DNA of 64,000 nt, taken from contig JAVHLB010000006.1 of NCBI GenBank assembly GCA_031082425.1, positions 144,864 through 208,863 of the forward strand. Direction: 5' to 3'. The notes under the pieces were generated by a model that saw nothing but the letters and a program-made list of their open reading frames with translations, was not told the origin of the DNA and did no database searches. The DNA is from Candidatus Edwardsbacteria bacterium. GTDB taxonomy: Bacteria > Edwardsbacteria > AC1 > EtOH8. The translations under genes were made by a program, and so were the position numbers. This document shows, piece by piece, positions 8,530-16,400 of the stretch (positions are counted from its first letter, which is position 1; each line of letters begins with the position of its first letter).

Positions 8530-9600
8530 TTATAGATAATCCTTAAGTTCCTGGTTGGCCCTTACCTGCTCCAGCAGTTTCCTCACCTCCTGGGCCTGGG
8601 CCCGGGGGCAGACCATCACCGCGTTCCCCGATTTGACGATGATCAGGTCGTTGACCCCCACCGCCGCCACCAGGCCCTCATCGCACAGGGCGATATTGTC
8701 CCGGCAATCCAGCATCTCCACCTGGCCCAGTTTTATGTTGCCCTGATCATCCCGGGGATGGAACCTCTCCAGGGCCTCCCACGATCCCAGGTCGTCCCAG
8801 CCGAAGTCGCCCTTGATCACCGCCACCTTGCCGGCCTTTTCCATGATACCGTAGTCGATGGATATCTTCTCCACCGCCTGGTAGAACTCGGCGAACTTCT
8901 CCGGGCCGGCCGCCAGGCCGCCCTGGGCCTGCCACTCCATCAGCTGCCCGTGGAGTTTGGGCATGTGCTGTTTGAAGCTCTGCAGGATGGCGGCCGCCCT
9001 CCAGATGAAGATCCCGCCGTTCCAGTAAAAATATCCGCTGCGGTAGAATCTCCGGGCGGTCTCGGTATCCGGCTTCTCCCGGAAGCTTTTGACCATGAAG
9101 CAGGGGATGCGGCAATTCGGCAGCACCTCCCCCCGTTCGATGTATCCGTAGCCGGTCTCTGGCCGGTCGGGCTTGAGCCCGATGGTGACCAGGAAGCCCT
9201 CTTCAGCCAGCTCCACCCCCTGCAGCAGCACCTGGCGGAACATCTCCAGGTCCCCTATGTGGTGGTCCGAGGGCAGCACCATCATCACCCCGGAGGGGTC
9301 TTCTTTGAAGACCTCGGCCGCCGCCACCGCGATGGCCGGGGCGGTGTTGCGCCCCATCGGCTCGCCGATCAGCCTGACCTCCCTTATCCCGCTCTGCCTG
9401 ATGGGATCGATCAGGTCGGCGCTGGTCACCACCCACTGCCGCTCCCGGCTGGTCAGCGGCTCCACCCGGTCCAGGGTCTCCTGCAGCATGCTGTTCTGGC
9501 CGGCCAGGGCCAGCAGCTGTTTGGGTTTGTTCTCCCGGCTTTTGGGCCAGAATCTCTCTCCCTTGCCCCCGGCCAGGACCACGGCATAGATGTTGCTCAT
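8530..9600 (-). CDS. manC: Mannose-1-phosphate guanylyltransferase
   Basis: This 356-residue nucleotidyltransferase makes GDP-mannose from mannose-1-phosphate and GTP. The signature AVVLAGGKGERFWPKSR (residues 6-22) followed by KPKQLL is the GMP pyrophosphorylase motif. LPSDHHIG (about 109), GYGYIERG (about 146), FREKPD (about 170) and WNGGIF (about 189) are also present. It lacks the phosphomannose-isomerase half found in the long bifunctional ManC/AlgA proteins, so it is the short GMP-only form. Its start overlaps the upstream DHS-like gene by 4 bases. GDP-mannose would serve the glycosyltransferases nearby (inference). Confidence 0.9.
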   Translation of the reverse strand: MSNIYAVVLAGGKGERFWPKSRENKPKQLLALAGQNSMLQETLDRVEPLTSRERQWVVTSADLIDPIRQSGIREVRLIGEPMGRNTAPAIAVAAAEVFKEDPSGVMMVLPSDHHIGDLEMFRQVLLQGVELAEEGFLVTIGLKPDRPETGYGYIERGEVLPNCRIPCFMVKSFREKPDTETARRFYRSGYFYWNGGIFIWRAAAILQSFKQHMPKLHGQLMEWQAQGGLAAGPEKFAEFYQAVEKISIDYGIMEKAGKVAVIKGDFGWDDLGSWEALERFHPRDDQGNIKLGQVEMLDCRDNIALCDEGLVAAVGVNDLIIVKSGNAVMVCPRAQAQEVRKLLEQVRANQELKDYL

Positions 9601-10556
9601 TTTACCTTTCCGCTGATTTGTTGGCTCTTTATCATGGCCGCCAGCAGGGGCAGCATGATCTCGTGATGTCCGGTGATGGAATATCCTTTCCCGCCGCAGG
9701 AGGTCGGGCGGCGGACCACGTTGAGGTTGGGGCGGTAATGCTGGATCATGTCGAAGTTGGCGGTGGTGATGTTTTTGGCCGGATGCCCCAGGTTTCGGGC
9801 CACGGTCAGGGCCTTTAAGAACACCTCCGGCAATATCACTGAAGAACCCAGATTGAGAACCACCCCCCCCGACAGTTTGCCGGCCTCTGCCGCCAGTATC
9901 CGGAAATCACGGTGGCTGGCGCTGCCGATGGAGGCCCCGTCGGCCGAGGGATGCTGGTGGATGATGTCGGTGCCCAGCGCCACATGGACCGTAACCGGTA
10001 TTTTCAGTCGGTAGCCCTCGGCCAGCAGGCTGTGGCTGATGAAAGGGAATCTCCCCTCGTTCAGCATCAGCCCCAGGGTCTCGCCGAAGCCCAGATCCTG
10101 GGCATCGCCCTGGATCACCGCACCGTTGATCAGGTCGGCCGTCTCCCGGGCCATGCCGAAGGACCCGTCCTCCAGCCCTATTTGGACATCCTCCGAGGTC
10201 CGCCCCCAGCAGGCCAGCTCGAGATCGTGGATGGCCCCGGCCCCGTTGGTGGCCAGGCCGGTGATGAAGCCCCTTTTCATCAGGTCGATGATCACCGGGT
10301 TCAGGCCGCATTTTATGGGGTGGGCCCCCATCATCAGGATCACCGGGCGCTTTTTGCGGCGGGCCGTATTTACGGCCGCCGCAATTTCCCGCAGGTCGCG
10401 GGCCCTGAGGATATCGGGCAGGCCCTTGATGAAATCCTCCAGCGGCCTGGCGGGATCTGGCACCCCGGCCAGATTGCCCTTGCCCACCTTGCTTTTGCGC
10501 TTGGCAATGGAATACCGCTTGACCTTCGTCAGGTCGGCCTCGGGGTATCTTCCCAT
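9597..10556 (-). CDS. Deoxyhypusine-synthase-like protein
   Basis: This 319-residue cytosolic protein resembles the bacterial homologues of deoxyhypusine synthase, an NAD-dependent Rossmann-type family. Visible blocks are ILMMGAHPIKCGLNP (about 73), TGLATNGAGAIHDLELA (about 95), HVALGTDIIHQHPSADG (about 190) and GGVVLNLGSSVILPEVFLKA (about 235). Bacteria lack the eIF5A substrate; some relatives make homospermidine, while this subgroup has no function known to me. It lies inside an envelope/sugar operon, 19 bases after the DUF3108 gene and overlapping manC by 4 bases. Family call is moderate; the reaction is not assigned. Confidence 0.6.
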   Translation of the reverse strand: MGRYPEADLTKVKRYSIAKRKSKVGKGNLAGVPDPARPLEDFIKGLPDILRARDLREIAAAVNTARRKKRPVILMMGAHPIKCGLNPVIIDLMKRGFITGLATNGAGAIHDLELACWGRTSEDVQIGLEDGSFGMARETADLINGAVIQGDAQDLGFGETLGLMLNEGRFPFISHSLLAEGYRLKIPVTVHVALGTDIIHQHPSADGASIGSASHRDFRILAAEAGKLSGGVVLNLGSSVILPEVFLKALTVARNLGHPAKNITTANFDMIQHYRPNLNVVRRPTSCGGKGYSITGHHEIMLPLLAAMIKSQQISGKVK

Positions 10557-10575
10557 ATCGTTCCTGAAATAATTA

Positions 10576-11382
10576 TTATTTTTCGGTGATGCCGGGACTG
10601 TATTCCTTGAGCACCGCGTTGATGGAGCCGATCAGGATCTTGCTCTTCATCAGCACCGGGATCTTCCGCTCGTCATTGGTCAGCCACACCAGCAGCCGGC
10701 CCTGGTTCTCGAACAGCCCCGCGGTCCTCAGGACCGGCTCCACCAGCAGGCACTCCACCTTGCCGAAGATGGTCTTGATCTTCTCCTTTTTGTAGACCTT
10801 GACCTCCAGGGGATAATTCTTCTTGTCGGTGTGGTTGTCTATGTAGATCGACTTCCCCACCTCCAGCGGGAAAAGCCGGGCCCAGTACAGGGAGATCAGT
10901 ATGTCCTTGGCCTCCGGGAACAGATCCACCTCCTGGCCGGTGCTGTAAACGGCCTTTCTTTTCTCCTGGTCGAACTCCACCGATTCCTGATGGTGATAGC
11001 CGCCCTCGTTGAGCATCTTCTGGTAACGCAGGGAGTACAGCTTCTCATGGTCCACGAACGATTCTATCCGGTCGTGCACCCGGTAGAAGAACGAGAAGGT
11101 GGGATTGGACCAGGTCTCGTTGACGATGTGATAGGCCCTCCGCTCCCGGGCCCAGGTCAGCTCGCTGTCCACCCTCATGTATGAGGTGCCGGCCTTGATG
11201 AAGGTTATGCCGGCCCCCTTCCATTCGATGGAAAAGGTCATCTTCTCGCCGCGCTTGAGTTTTTTCCCGGTGATGGTGGATCTCAGGGTATCCGCCACCG
11301 GCAGGCCTGCCCAGGCTATATTTGACAGGCCCAGGGACGTTATCAAACAGAGTAAAGTACCAATGCCTTTTGATGATCTCAT
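10576..11382 (-). CDS. DUF3108 exported protein
   Basis: This 268-residue protein with a signal peptide (residues 1-26, ending AWA) has the DUF3108 fold. It shows LKRGEKMTFSIEWKGAGITF, then a repeating beta pattern with RIESFVDHEKLYSLRYQKML, and a C-terminal part with VECLLVEPVLRTAGLFENQG and LLVWLTNDERKIPVLMKSK. DUF3108 proteins are periplasmic, structurally related to lipoprotein carriers such as LolA/LolB-type half-barrels, and often neighbour glycan or lipid genes. It sits 20 bases after a GT9 glycosyltransferase gene. No enzyme activity is suggested. Confidence 0.75.
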   Translation of the reverse strand: MRSSKGIGTLLCLITSLGLSNIAWAGLPVADTLRSTITGKKLKRGEKMTFSIEWKGAGITFIKAGTSYMRVDSELTWARERRAYHIVNETWSNPTFSFFYRVHDRIESFVDHEKLYSLRYQKMLNEGGYHHQESVEFDQEKRKAVYSTGQEVDLFPEAKDILISLYWARLFPLEVGKSIYIDNHTDKKNYPLEVKVYKKEKIKTIFGKVECLLVEPVLRTAGLFENQGRLLVWLTNDERKIPVLMKSKILIGSINAVLKEYSPGITEK

Positions 11383-11402
11383 AATGCAACGCTTATTCTC
11401 TA

Positions 11403-12449
11403 TTATCGTTTTCGGTCAATGACCGGGTTTATTTTCGAATAGACCTCGTCAACCGTTATCTTCTCCATGCAATCATATTGGGGGCATTTCCGGCCCAGGC
11501 ATTTTCGGCAGAGTTCAACCGGCGGGACCAGGGTCTCATGCCCCGGGCCGTAAGGCCCCCAGCGTTTGGGATGGCAGGGGATCATCGGGCAGTAGAGGCC
11601 GATCACCCTGGTCTTCACCGCCGTGGCAATATGGAGAGGCCCGGTGCTGTTGGCGATGAGCAATTCGGCCTGCGACAGAAAGGCGGCCAGCTCCGGCAGG
11701 GACAATCCCGCCACCCAGGCTGGCTGGGTCGTAAGATGAGCCTGCAGTTTTTCTTTGAGGTGTTCTTCCCCCGGCCCCAGGGTAACGACTATATTTGAAT
11801 TTTGAGCCTTGAGATTTGAAATTTTAATTTTATCAATAAGCTCGGCAAACTTTTGGAGCGGCCAATCCCTGGCCGACCCCCCGCTGCCGGGATGTATGGC
11901 CATGAACGGCCGGTTGATGTCGAGGATCCCGGACAGTTTCCTGGCCGTCTGCTCCTTCAGGTCCGGCGGGATGACCAGTTCCGGCAGATATTCTTTGCCC
12001 TCACCGGAAGACAAGCCCAGCCCGGTTCTCACCAGGTCCAGATTATGCTCCAGCTCGTGCTTCAGGCTGAATTTGCGGTGCTGTTTCACCCGGCGATTGA
12101 ACAGCAGGCTGTACCACCGGTAGGCCGTGCCGATCCTGACCGGGATCCCGGCCAGCCGCAGGGCCCAGGCCAGCCGGCCGGTGGGGTGCAGCACTATGGC
12201 CGCATCGAAAGCATGGGCCGTGAGGATCTTGGCCAATCCCCGGGCGCTTAAGGCTGGATCGTCATTGATCACCTCATCGACCGATCTTGAGAGCGCGATC
12301 AGCGGGGCGGTATATTCCCGGGCCAGAAAGGTTATCCGGCAGCCGGGATAAAGATCCTTTAAAAGAGCGGCGGCGGGCAGCGACAGGACCACGTCCCCGA
12401 TCCGGTCGGTCCTTACCAGCAGTATGTTTTTATATGTTCTATCAGACAA
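11403..12449 (-). CDS. Glycosyltransferase family 9 (heptosyltransferase-like)
   Basis: This is a 348-residue GT-B enzyme of family 9 (ADP-heptose:LPS heptosyltransferase type). The N-terminus ILLVRTDRIGDVVLSLPAAA, then FLAREYTAPLIA and, in the C-terminal half, MAIHPGSGGSARDWPLQKFA and LIANSTGPLHIATAVKTRVI are family hallmarks. A Cys-containing tail (ELCRKCLGRKCPQYDC) is common in GT9 proteins. It heads the run of genes down to 5719. About residues 208-219 (DKIKISNLKAQN) are encoded by an AT-rich word-repeat (11795-11832) that seems to have entered the reading frame at a surface loop. Confidence 0.85.
   Translation of the reverse strand: MSDRTYKNILLVRTDRIGDVVLSLPAAALLKDLYPGCRITFLAREYTAPLIALSRSVDEVINDDPALSARGLAKILTAHAFDAAIVLHPTGRLAWALRLAGIPVRIGTAYRWYSLLFNRRVKQHRKFSLKHELEHNLDLVRTGLGLSSGEGKEYLPELVIPPDLKEQTARKLSGILDINRPFMAIHPGSGGSARDWPLQKFAELIDKIKISNLKAQNSNIVVTLGPGEEHLKEKLQAHLTTQPAWVAGLSLPELAAFLSQAELLIANSTGPLHIATAVKTRVIGLYCPMIPCHPKRWGPYGPGHETLVPPVELCRKCLGRKCPQYDCMEKITVDEVYSKINPVIDRKR
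11795..11832. repeat. AT-rich word repeat inside the GT9 coding region
   Basis: The stretch TTTGAATTTTGAGCCTTGAG followed by ATTTGAAATTTTAATTTT is AT-rich and lies in an otherwise GC-rich gene. It resembles the dispersed repeats found between genes at 18062-18175 and 31651-31700. The frame stays open. Confidence 0.55.
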
Positions 12450-12469
12450 ATCGGTGATGTTTTAAATTA

Positions 12470-12615
12470 CCTTCGTCATTGCTTCGATAGCCCTAAATCA
12501 GCCATACTCAGCACGGCGTCTGAGCCTGAGCACCCTGCCTGGCCCATGAAGAATCCTCTTTGGGAACAGATCCTTCACCAGGAAGATAAAAGCCGGATTC
12601 AGGATGACGCAGTGA
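12470..12615. repeat. Degenerate dispersed repeat between two GT9 genes
   Basis: The 178-base gap between the two GT9 genes holds no reading frame I can support. It contains broken pieces of the dispersed families seen elsewhere: GTCATTGCTTCG at the left, GAGCCTGAGCACCCTG in the middle, and TTCAGGATGACG near 12600, which matches the CTCAGGATGAC end of the elements at 16211-16303 and 41150-41241. Confidence 0.5.
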
Positions 12616-12627
12616 TAATGTTTGGTC

Positions 12628-13752
12628 TTAAATCCTGGATTGTTTAAGATGATTATACCCCTTCTTGGCCGCCTTGAAAATGGCCCCCAGGTCCAGATCT
12701 TTTACGCATTCCAGGCTGTCGCAGGATCTCTTCCAGCAGGGGCTGCAGTCCAGGTCGGCCACGATCTTCTCCCCCCGGCCGAACAGTTCTATCTCGCTGG
12801 CGCAGGACAGCCCGAACCACACCACCACGTATTTCTTCAGGGCGATGGCCATGTGCATGGCCGAGGTGTCCCCGGTGATGATAAGATCGCAGGCGTCCAC
12901 GTAGACCATGCCCCGGCGGATGCCCTGGTCGGTGGGGCTGTTGATGACCAAGACCCCGGCCCGATCCTTGATCTCCTTGTTGCGCTGGCTCTCGGCCTTG
13001 CCGCCCAGCAGCATTATCCGGGCATTGGGCAGCTCGTTCTGGATCCGGCCGATCAGCTCCAGATGCTGTTCGACGGTCATCTTCTTGTTGGGAAACAGGT
13101 CGGAGCAACCGGTGTTGAAGCCGATGACGATATCGTTCTTCCCGATCCCGTTGTCCAGCCTATATTGCCGGGCCCAGTCCTTCTCCTCCGGGGTCAGCTC
13201 CAGCACGTAATCCTCGCCCTGGTAATCCAGCGCCAGTGCCTGGGCCAGGAATTGTATCCCTGTCACCTGGTTCTTCTTGAACTTCAGGTCGTCGTCTATC
13301 CCCAGGCGGTAGGCGTATTCGGCCTCGGGGTTGAAATGGGTGATGGCCCCGTTCTGATCCAGGGCGAAGCCCAGTTTCTCTTCAGCCTGAATCAGCATGG
13401 CCAGGGCGTCGGACCTGTAGGCCTTGTCGATGGAGTAGATCTTATCGTATTTGATGGCCTGCAGGATGCTGACGGTCTCGAAATCGTAGGGCCATATCCT
13501 GTCGATGTAGGGGTTGTTCTGCAATAATGGGATGGCCATCGGCAGGGTCACCCAGTGGATGGTGCTCCGGGGATCCTGGCGCTTGATGGCCGGCAGCAGG
13601 GCGGTGGTCATCAGCACCGCGCCCAGGGCGTCCAGGTTGATGATCAGTATCTTTTTGCCCCGGGGCTTTTGCTCCTGGCAGGTCTGGCACAGCCAGCCCG
13701 GCCGGCAGGGCTTGTAGCCGTTAAAATCCTTGCAGTCTATGGTGGGATTCAA
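12628..13752 (-). CDS. Glycosyltransferase family 9 with Cys-rich ends
   Basis: This is a 374-residue GT9 protein. After a Cys-rich leader (DCKDFNGYKPCRPGWLCQTC, residues 6-25) comes the GT9 start ILIINLDALGAVLMTTALLP. The C-terminal half has IGFNTGCSDLFPNKKMTVEQ and DLIITGDTSAMHMAIALKKY. A second Cys cluster (LDCSPCWKRSCDSLEC) sits near residue 340. The paired Cys clusters suggest a structural metal or disulfides; this subclass is common in deltaproteobacteria-like and candidate-phylum genomes. Acceptor unknown. The start is TTG at 13752; no ATG lies nearby, and the Cys leader argues for the upstream start. A promoter is seen at 13807-13834. Confidence 0.8.
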   Translation of the reverse strand: MNPTIDCKDFNGYKPCRPGWLCQTCQEQKPRGKKILIINLDALGAVLMTTALLPAIKRQDPRSTIHWVTLPMAIPLLQNNPYIDRIWPYDFETVSILQAIKYDKIYSIDKAYRSDALAMLIQAEEKLGFALDQNGAITHFNPEAEYAYRLGIDDDLKFKKNQVTGIQFLAQALALDYQGEDYVLELTPEEKDWARQYRLDNGIGKNDIVIGFNTGCSDLFPNKKMTVEQHLELIGRIQNELPNARIMLLGGKAESQRNKEIKDRAGVLVINSPTDQGIRRGMVYVDACDLIITGDTSAMHMAIALKKYVVVWFGLSCASEIELFGRGEKIVADLDCSPCWKRSCDSLECVKDLDLGAIFKAAKKGYNHLKQSRI

Positions 13753-13806
13753 TTTTCGTAACCTATAAGTGGGTTAATATATTACAATTCGGGACGTTAG
13801 TGTTTT

Positions 13807-13834
13807 ATTATAACAAAATAAAGGGAAATTGCAA
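13807..13834 (-). promoter_or_regulatory. Possible promoter for the Cys-rich GT9 gene
   Basis: On the minus strand a perfect -10 box TATAAT (13812-13807) lies 16 bases after TTGCAA (13834-13829, 4 of 6). It is about 55 bases upstream of the TTG start. Confidence 0.5.
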
Positions 13835-13903
13835 CAGAAATATGCATGGTATGAACTTCAAAGATTCATTCTTTATTTACAAGGTCTTTTATTATTGCTC
13901 TTA

Positions 13904-14017
13904 GTCATTGCGAGGGTTGCTTCTCGCAATGCTAACGAAGCAATCCCCGTGCTCCTTTTTTCTACAAGCCCGGAGAGGATGGCTTGGCAGGCAAAAGAAT
14001 GGCCGTCTCGCGATGAC
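13904..14017. repeat. Inverted-repeat element, GTCATTGCGAG family (114 bp)
   Basis: The element is bounded by GTCATTGCGAG (13904-13914) and CTCGCGATGAC (14007-14017), an inverted pair matching at 10 of 11 positions. Inside is a second sub-palindrome (GCGAGGGTTGCTTCTCGC) and the word GAAGCAATCC. A shorter relative lies at 42106-42199. It occupies most of the 397-base gap 13753-14149, which otherwise holds the promoter at 13807 and the terminator at 14072. Confidence 0.7.
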
Positions 14018-14071
14018 CATTCCTTTGGTGACCAATAACCTGGTTGAGAATGGACTATCAATGGTAAAATG

Positions 14072-14092
14072 AAAAACGGCCCGTTAGGGCCG
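14072..14092 (-). terminator. Intrinsic terminator after the 318-residue secreted protein gene
   Basis: On the minus strand CGGCCC-TAAC-GGGCCG (14092-14077) is followed by TTTTTCATTTT. It lies 58 bases past the stop codon at 14150. Confidence 0.75.
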
Positions 14093-14149
14093 ATTTAAAT
14101 GACTGAGTGGGCTTTATTTTAAAACTACGCTGTCACCCAACTATCTATT

Positions 14150-15106
14150 TTATTCTTTTTCTAGGTATTTAAATCCTTTAACCCTTTCATTCTTTGGAAC
14201 CGGCACCCATGGCCAAGCCCCAAAGCCTGTGAATTTACCGGTCCTTTTTTTACGCTCCAAGGCAGCCTTTGCCAAAATCCCGGACTTTGATTTGGGGGTT
14301 TCTTCAACTATTTTGTTTATTAACGACATCAATCTTTCACGCTCTTTAGAATCTATAGTAGATTCATAATAGTAGAGCATGAAGGTAAGATAATCTGCCG
14401 TTATGAGATTATTGGAGTATCCTTTAAACAATGTTTGATCCCACTTATGTACAGAACTTTCATCGTTCAGAATAGTCCGGTAAATGGAAATTATTTGCCT
14501 TATGGCATTGGGGGCATAAACACTGTGGGGATAGGTTGCAACAAAATTTTCCCAATCATTGATTTCATCAGTTGCACACATATATTTTTTACTCATCATA
14601 GTCGTATAATCATCATAGCTGTTGCTTTTAGTATCTTCTGGTTTTATAATCGCGAAATGAACAGTGTTTGATATTATTTGAGGCTGATGGATAAAAGCGT
14701 TTTCATCGATAATAGCCGTAAAAGAATATTTTCCTTCTATCAGATTTCTTGTGCCGTTAAGTAAATTTTTATCTTCCATATAAAAGTCGTTTACTAAAGA
14801 ATCCCCAACGGGTATTGCGCCATGCCACAATGCTTCGCGCGAGTAATCCGTATGAACACCATTCCAAGGGATGCTTGATCCCCTATCATTAACCAAAATA
14901 TATTTCATGTTGCCAAAAGTTGGTCCTATATCCTCAAATCTTAGGATTTCATTTCCATTATTAACTACAGACCATCTAATAAATATTGGCTCTTTTAAGA
15001 AATATGTATCTTTTTCCACCTGAATATTAAAAGATACATCGTTGGCATAACTAATGGTTTGGAATATAAATAAAATTATTATAATGAAGCAATTTTTAAT
15101 TTTCAT
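14150..15106 (-). CDS. Hypothetical secreted protein, AT-rich
   Basis: This 318-residue protein has a signal peptide (residues 1-21, ending SYA). Residues 25-155 look like a beta-sandwich (SFNIQVEKDTYFLKEPIFIR, then IRWSVVNNGNEILRFED), the pattern of intracellular proteinase-inhibitor or Ig-like domains that describe relative force on a carrier. Residues 175-290 are helical and TPR-like (DWENFVATYPHSVYAPNAIR, then TPKSKSGILAKAALERKKR). It is distinctly AT-rich compared with its neighbours, which suggests recent acquisition. It has its own terminator. I cannot assign a function. Confidence 0.7.
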   Translation of the reverse strand: MKIKNCFIIIILFIFQTISYANDVSFNIQVEKDTYFLKEPIFIRWSVVNNGNEILRFEDIGPTFGNMKYILVNDRGSSIPWNGVHTDYSREALWHGAIPVGDSLVNDFYMEDKNLLNGTRNLIEGKYSFTAIIDENAFIHQPQIISNTVHFAIIKPEDTKSNSYDDYTTMMSKKYMCATDEINDWENFVATYPHSVYAPNAIRQIISIYRTILNDESSVHKWDQTLFKGYSNNLITADYLTFMLYYYESTIDSKERERLMSLINKIVEETPKSKSGILAKAALERKKRTGKFTGFGAWPWVPVPKNERVKGFKYLEKE

Positions 15107-15128
15107 TATGTGCCTATTTATTGATATT

Positions 15129-15164
15129 AATTAATTAAGCGACCCTCTGGTCGCTTAATTAATT
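15129..15164 (-). terminator. Palindromic terminator after recR
   Basis: Perfect 16-bp arms (AATTAATTAAGCGACC and complement) surround a 4-base loop, starting 2 bases after the recR stop codon. The A/T-rich outer arms provide U-tracts on either strand, so it could act in both directions. Confidence 0.65.
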
Positions 15165-15166
15165 TC

Positions 15167-15766
15167 TCACATCTCCTGCCGGCCGGTCAGGGCCCGGCTC
15201 AAGGTCACCTCGTCGGAGAACTCCAGATCGCTGCCAACCGGCAGCCCCCGGGCGATCCGGGTCACTTTGATCCCCAAGGGTTTGACCAGCTTCATCAGAT
15301 ACAGAGCGGTGGCCTCGCCCTCGGCGTTGGGGTTGGTGGCGATGATCATCTCCCTGACCTCGGTCCTCTCCAGCCGCTGTATCAGCTCCCTTATCCGCAG
15401 GTCGTCCGGGCCGATGCCGTCCAGGGGCGACAGGTGCCCCTGGAGGACGTGGTACAGCCCCCGGAACTCCGAGGTCCGCTCGATGGCCAGCAGGTCATTG
15501 GTCTCCTCCACCACGCAGATCAGGGCCGGCTCCCGCTTGACGTCCCGGCAAATGGTGCACAGTTCCTGCTCCGAGGCGTTGTAGCACTGGGCGCAGAAAC
15601 GGACCTTCTCTTTCAGCTCCACGATGGCGTTGGCCAGGGCCACCGCGTCTTCCTGGCTGGACTTAAGCAGATAGAAGGCCAGGCGCTGGGCGGTCTTCCG
15701 CCCGATGCCGGGAAGCTTCATCAGCTCGTCTATGGTGCGCGACAGTATTTCCGATCCGTAATGCAT
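15167..15766 (-). CDS. recR: Recombination mediator RecR
   Basis: From the ATG at 15766 this is a 199-residue RecR, the usual length. It has a helix-hairpin-helix (LPGIGRKTAQRLAFYLL, about residues 17-33) and the Cys4 zinc motif (CAQCYNASEQELCTIC, about 57-72). The Toprim domain (CVVEETNDLLAIERT, then ATNPNAEGEATALYL) follows. With RecO/RecF it loads RecA at gaps. The frame is open 11 codons further upstream, but those codons come from a dispersed repeat (15783-15859), so the internal ATG is chosen. It is the last gene of the conserved ffs-dnaX-ybaB-recR block. Confidence 0.95.
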   Translation of the reverse strand: MHYGSEILSRTIDELMKLPGIGRKTAQRLAFYLLKSSQEDAVALANAIVELKEKVRFCAQCYNASEQELCTICRDVKREPALICVVEETNDLLAIERTSEFRGLYHVLQGHLSPLDGIGPDDLRIRELIQRLERTEVREMIIATNPNAEGEATALYLMKLVKPLGIKVTRIARGLPVGSDLEFSDEVTLSRALTGRQEM

Positions 15767-15782
15767 AAATTCTTTTAATTTA

Positions 15783-15859
15783 TTTTGCCACCAAGACACT
15801 AAGACACAAAGAAATTAAATCGACCTATTAAGTTGGTGCCTTGGTGCCTTTGTGGTTAA
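15783..15859. repeat. Inverted word-repeat, CCACCAAGACAC/CTTTGTGG family
   Basis: The left arm CACCAAGACACTAAGACACA and the right arm (complement reading AACCACAAAGGCACCAAGGC) form an imperfect inverted repeat between ybaB and recR. Related pieces lie at 19040-19164, 41028-41060 and 52110-52140. Confidence 0.6.
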
Positions 15860-15867
15860 CTGTAGTT

Positions 15868-16182
15868 CTAAAACATACCCGGAAGGCTCAGGCCGCCGGT
15901 CAGGGCGGACATCTCTTTGGCCGCCAGGTCGCGGGACATTTTTATGGCCTCCTGCACCCCGCTCAGGACCAGGTCCTGCAGCATGCCTGCTTCCTCGGGC
16001 TTGATGATCTCCGGGGAGATCTTTATGTCCAGGATGTTCTGCTGGCCGTCGGCCGTCACCCTGACCATGCCGCCGCCCACCGAGGCCTCCACCTTTTTGT
16101 TCGCCAGTTCTTTCTGGATGCTTTCCATCTTCGATTGCATCATCTGGGCCTGCTTTAAAATGTCCCCCATTCCCTTGGCCAT
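15868..16182 (-). CDS. ybaB: YbaB/EbfC nucleoid-associated protein
   Basis: This is a 104-residue member of the YbaB/EbfC family, which binds DNA as a dimer. The helical start GMGDILKQAQMMQSKMESIQ is followed by the conserved beta region VEASVGGGMVRVTADGQQNI and the helix LVLSGVQEAIKMSRDL. The start is the ATG at 16182, because AAAGGAGG lies four bases upstream; the 11 additional upstream codons are not needed. Its position between dnaX and recR is the classic bacterial arrangement. Confidence 0.95.
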   Translation of the reverse strand: MAKGMGDILKQAQMMQSKMESIQKELANKKVEASVGGGMVRVTADGQQNILDIKISPEIIKPEEAGMLQDLVLSGVQEAIKMSRDLAAKEMSALTGGLSLPGMF

Positions 16183-16210
16183 CGTGCCTCCTTTGTGTTC
16201 TATACTTGAT

Positions 16211-16303
16211 GTCACCCTGAGACTAGCACCTTGTTTGACAAGCCGAACGGGTGACCATAGTCATCCCACAACCCGTGCAACCTCGAAGTGTACTCAGGAT
16301 GAC
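16211..16303. repeat. Inverted-repeat element, GTCACCCTGAG family (93 bp)
   Basis: It is bounded by GTCACCCTGAG (16211-16221) and CTCAGGATGAC (16293-16303), inverted and matching at 10 of 11. Its centre carries GGGTGACC-ATA-GTCATCCCA. The element at 41150-41241 has the same ends, the same centre (GGGTGACC-CT-GTCATCC) and almost the same length, but unrelated intervening bases. A lone left end occurs at 16330-16340. Confidence 0.75.
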
Positions 16304-16400
16304 AGGGTTTATTGCATATTTTGAAAATTGTCACCCTGAGCCAGGTATTGCCGATCCGTTTGAATCCAAAAAAAATCCTGATGATCCGCGTCCAATGGTC

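Noticed and set aside
13753..14149. CRISPR array in the repeat-rich gaps
   Set aside because: No regularly spaced identical direct repeats exist anywhere in the window; the repeats are inverted, single and degenerate, and no cas gene is present.
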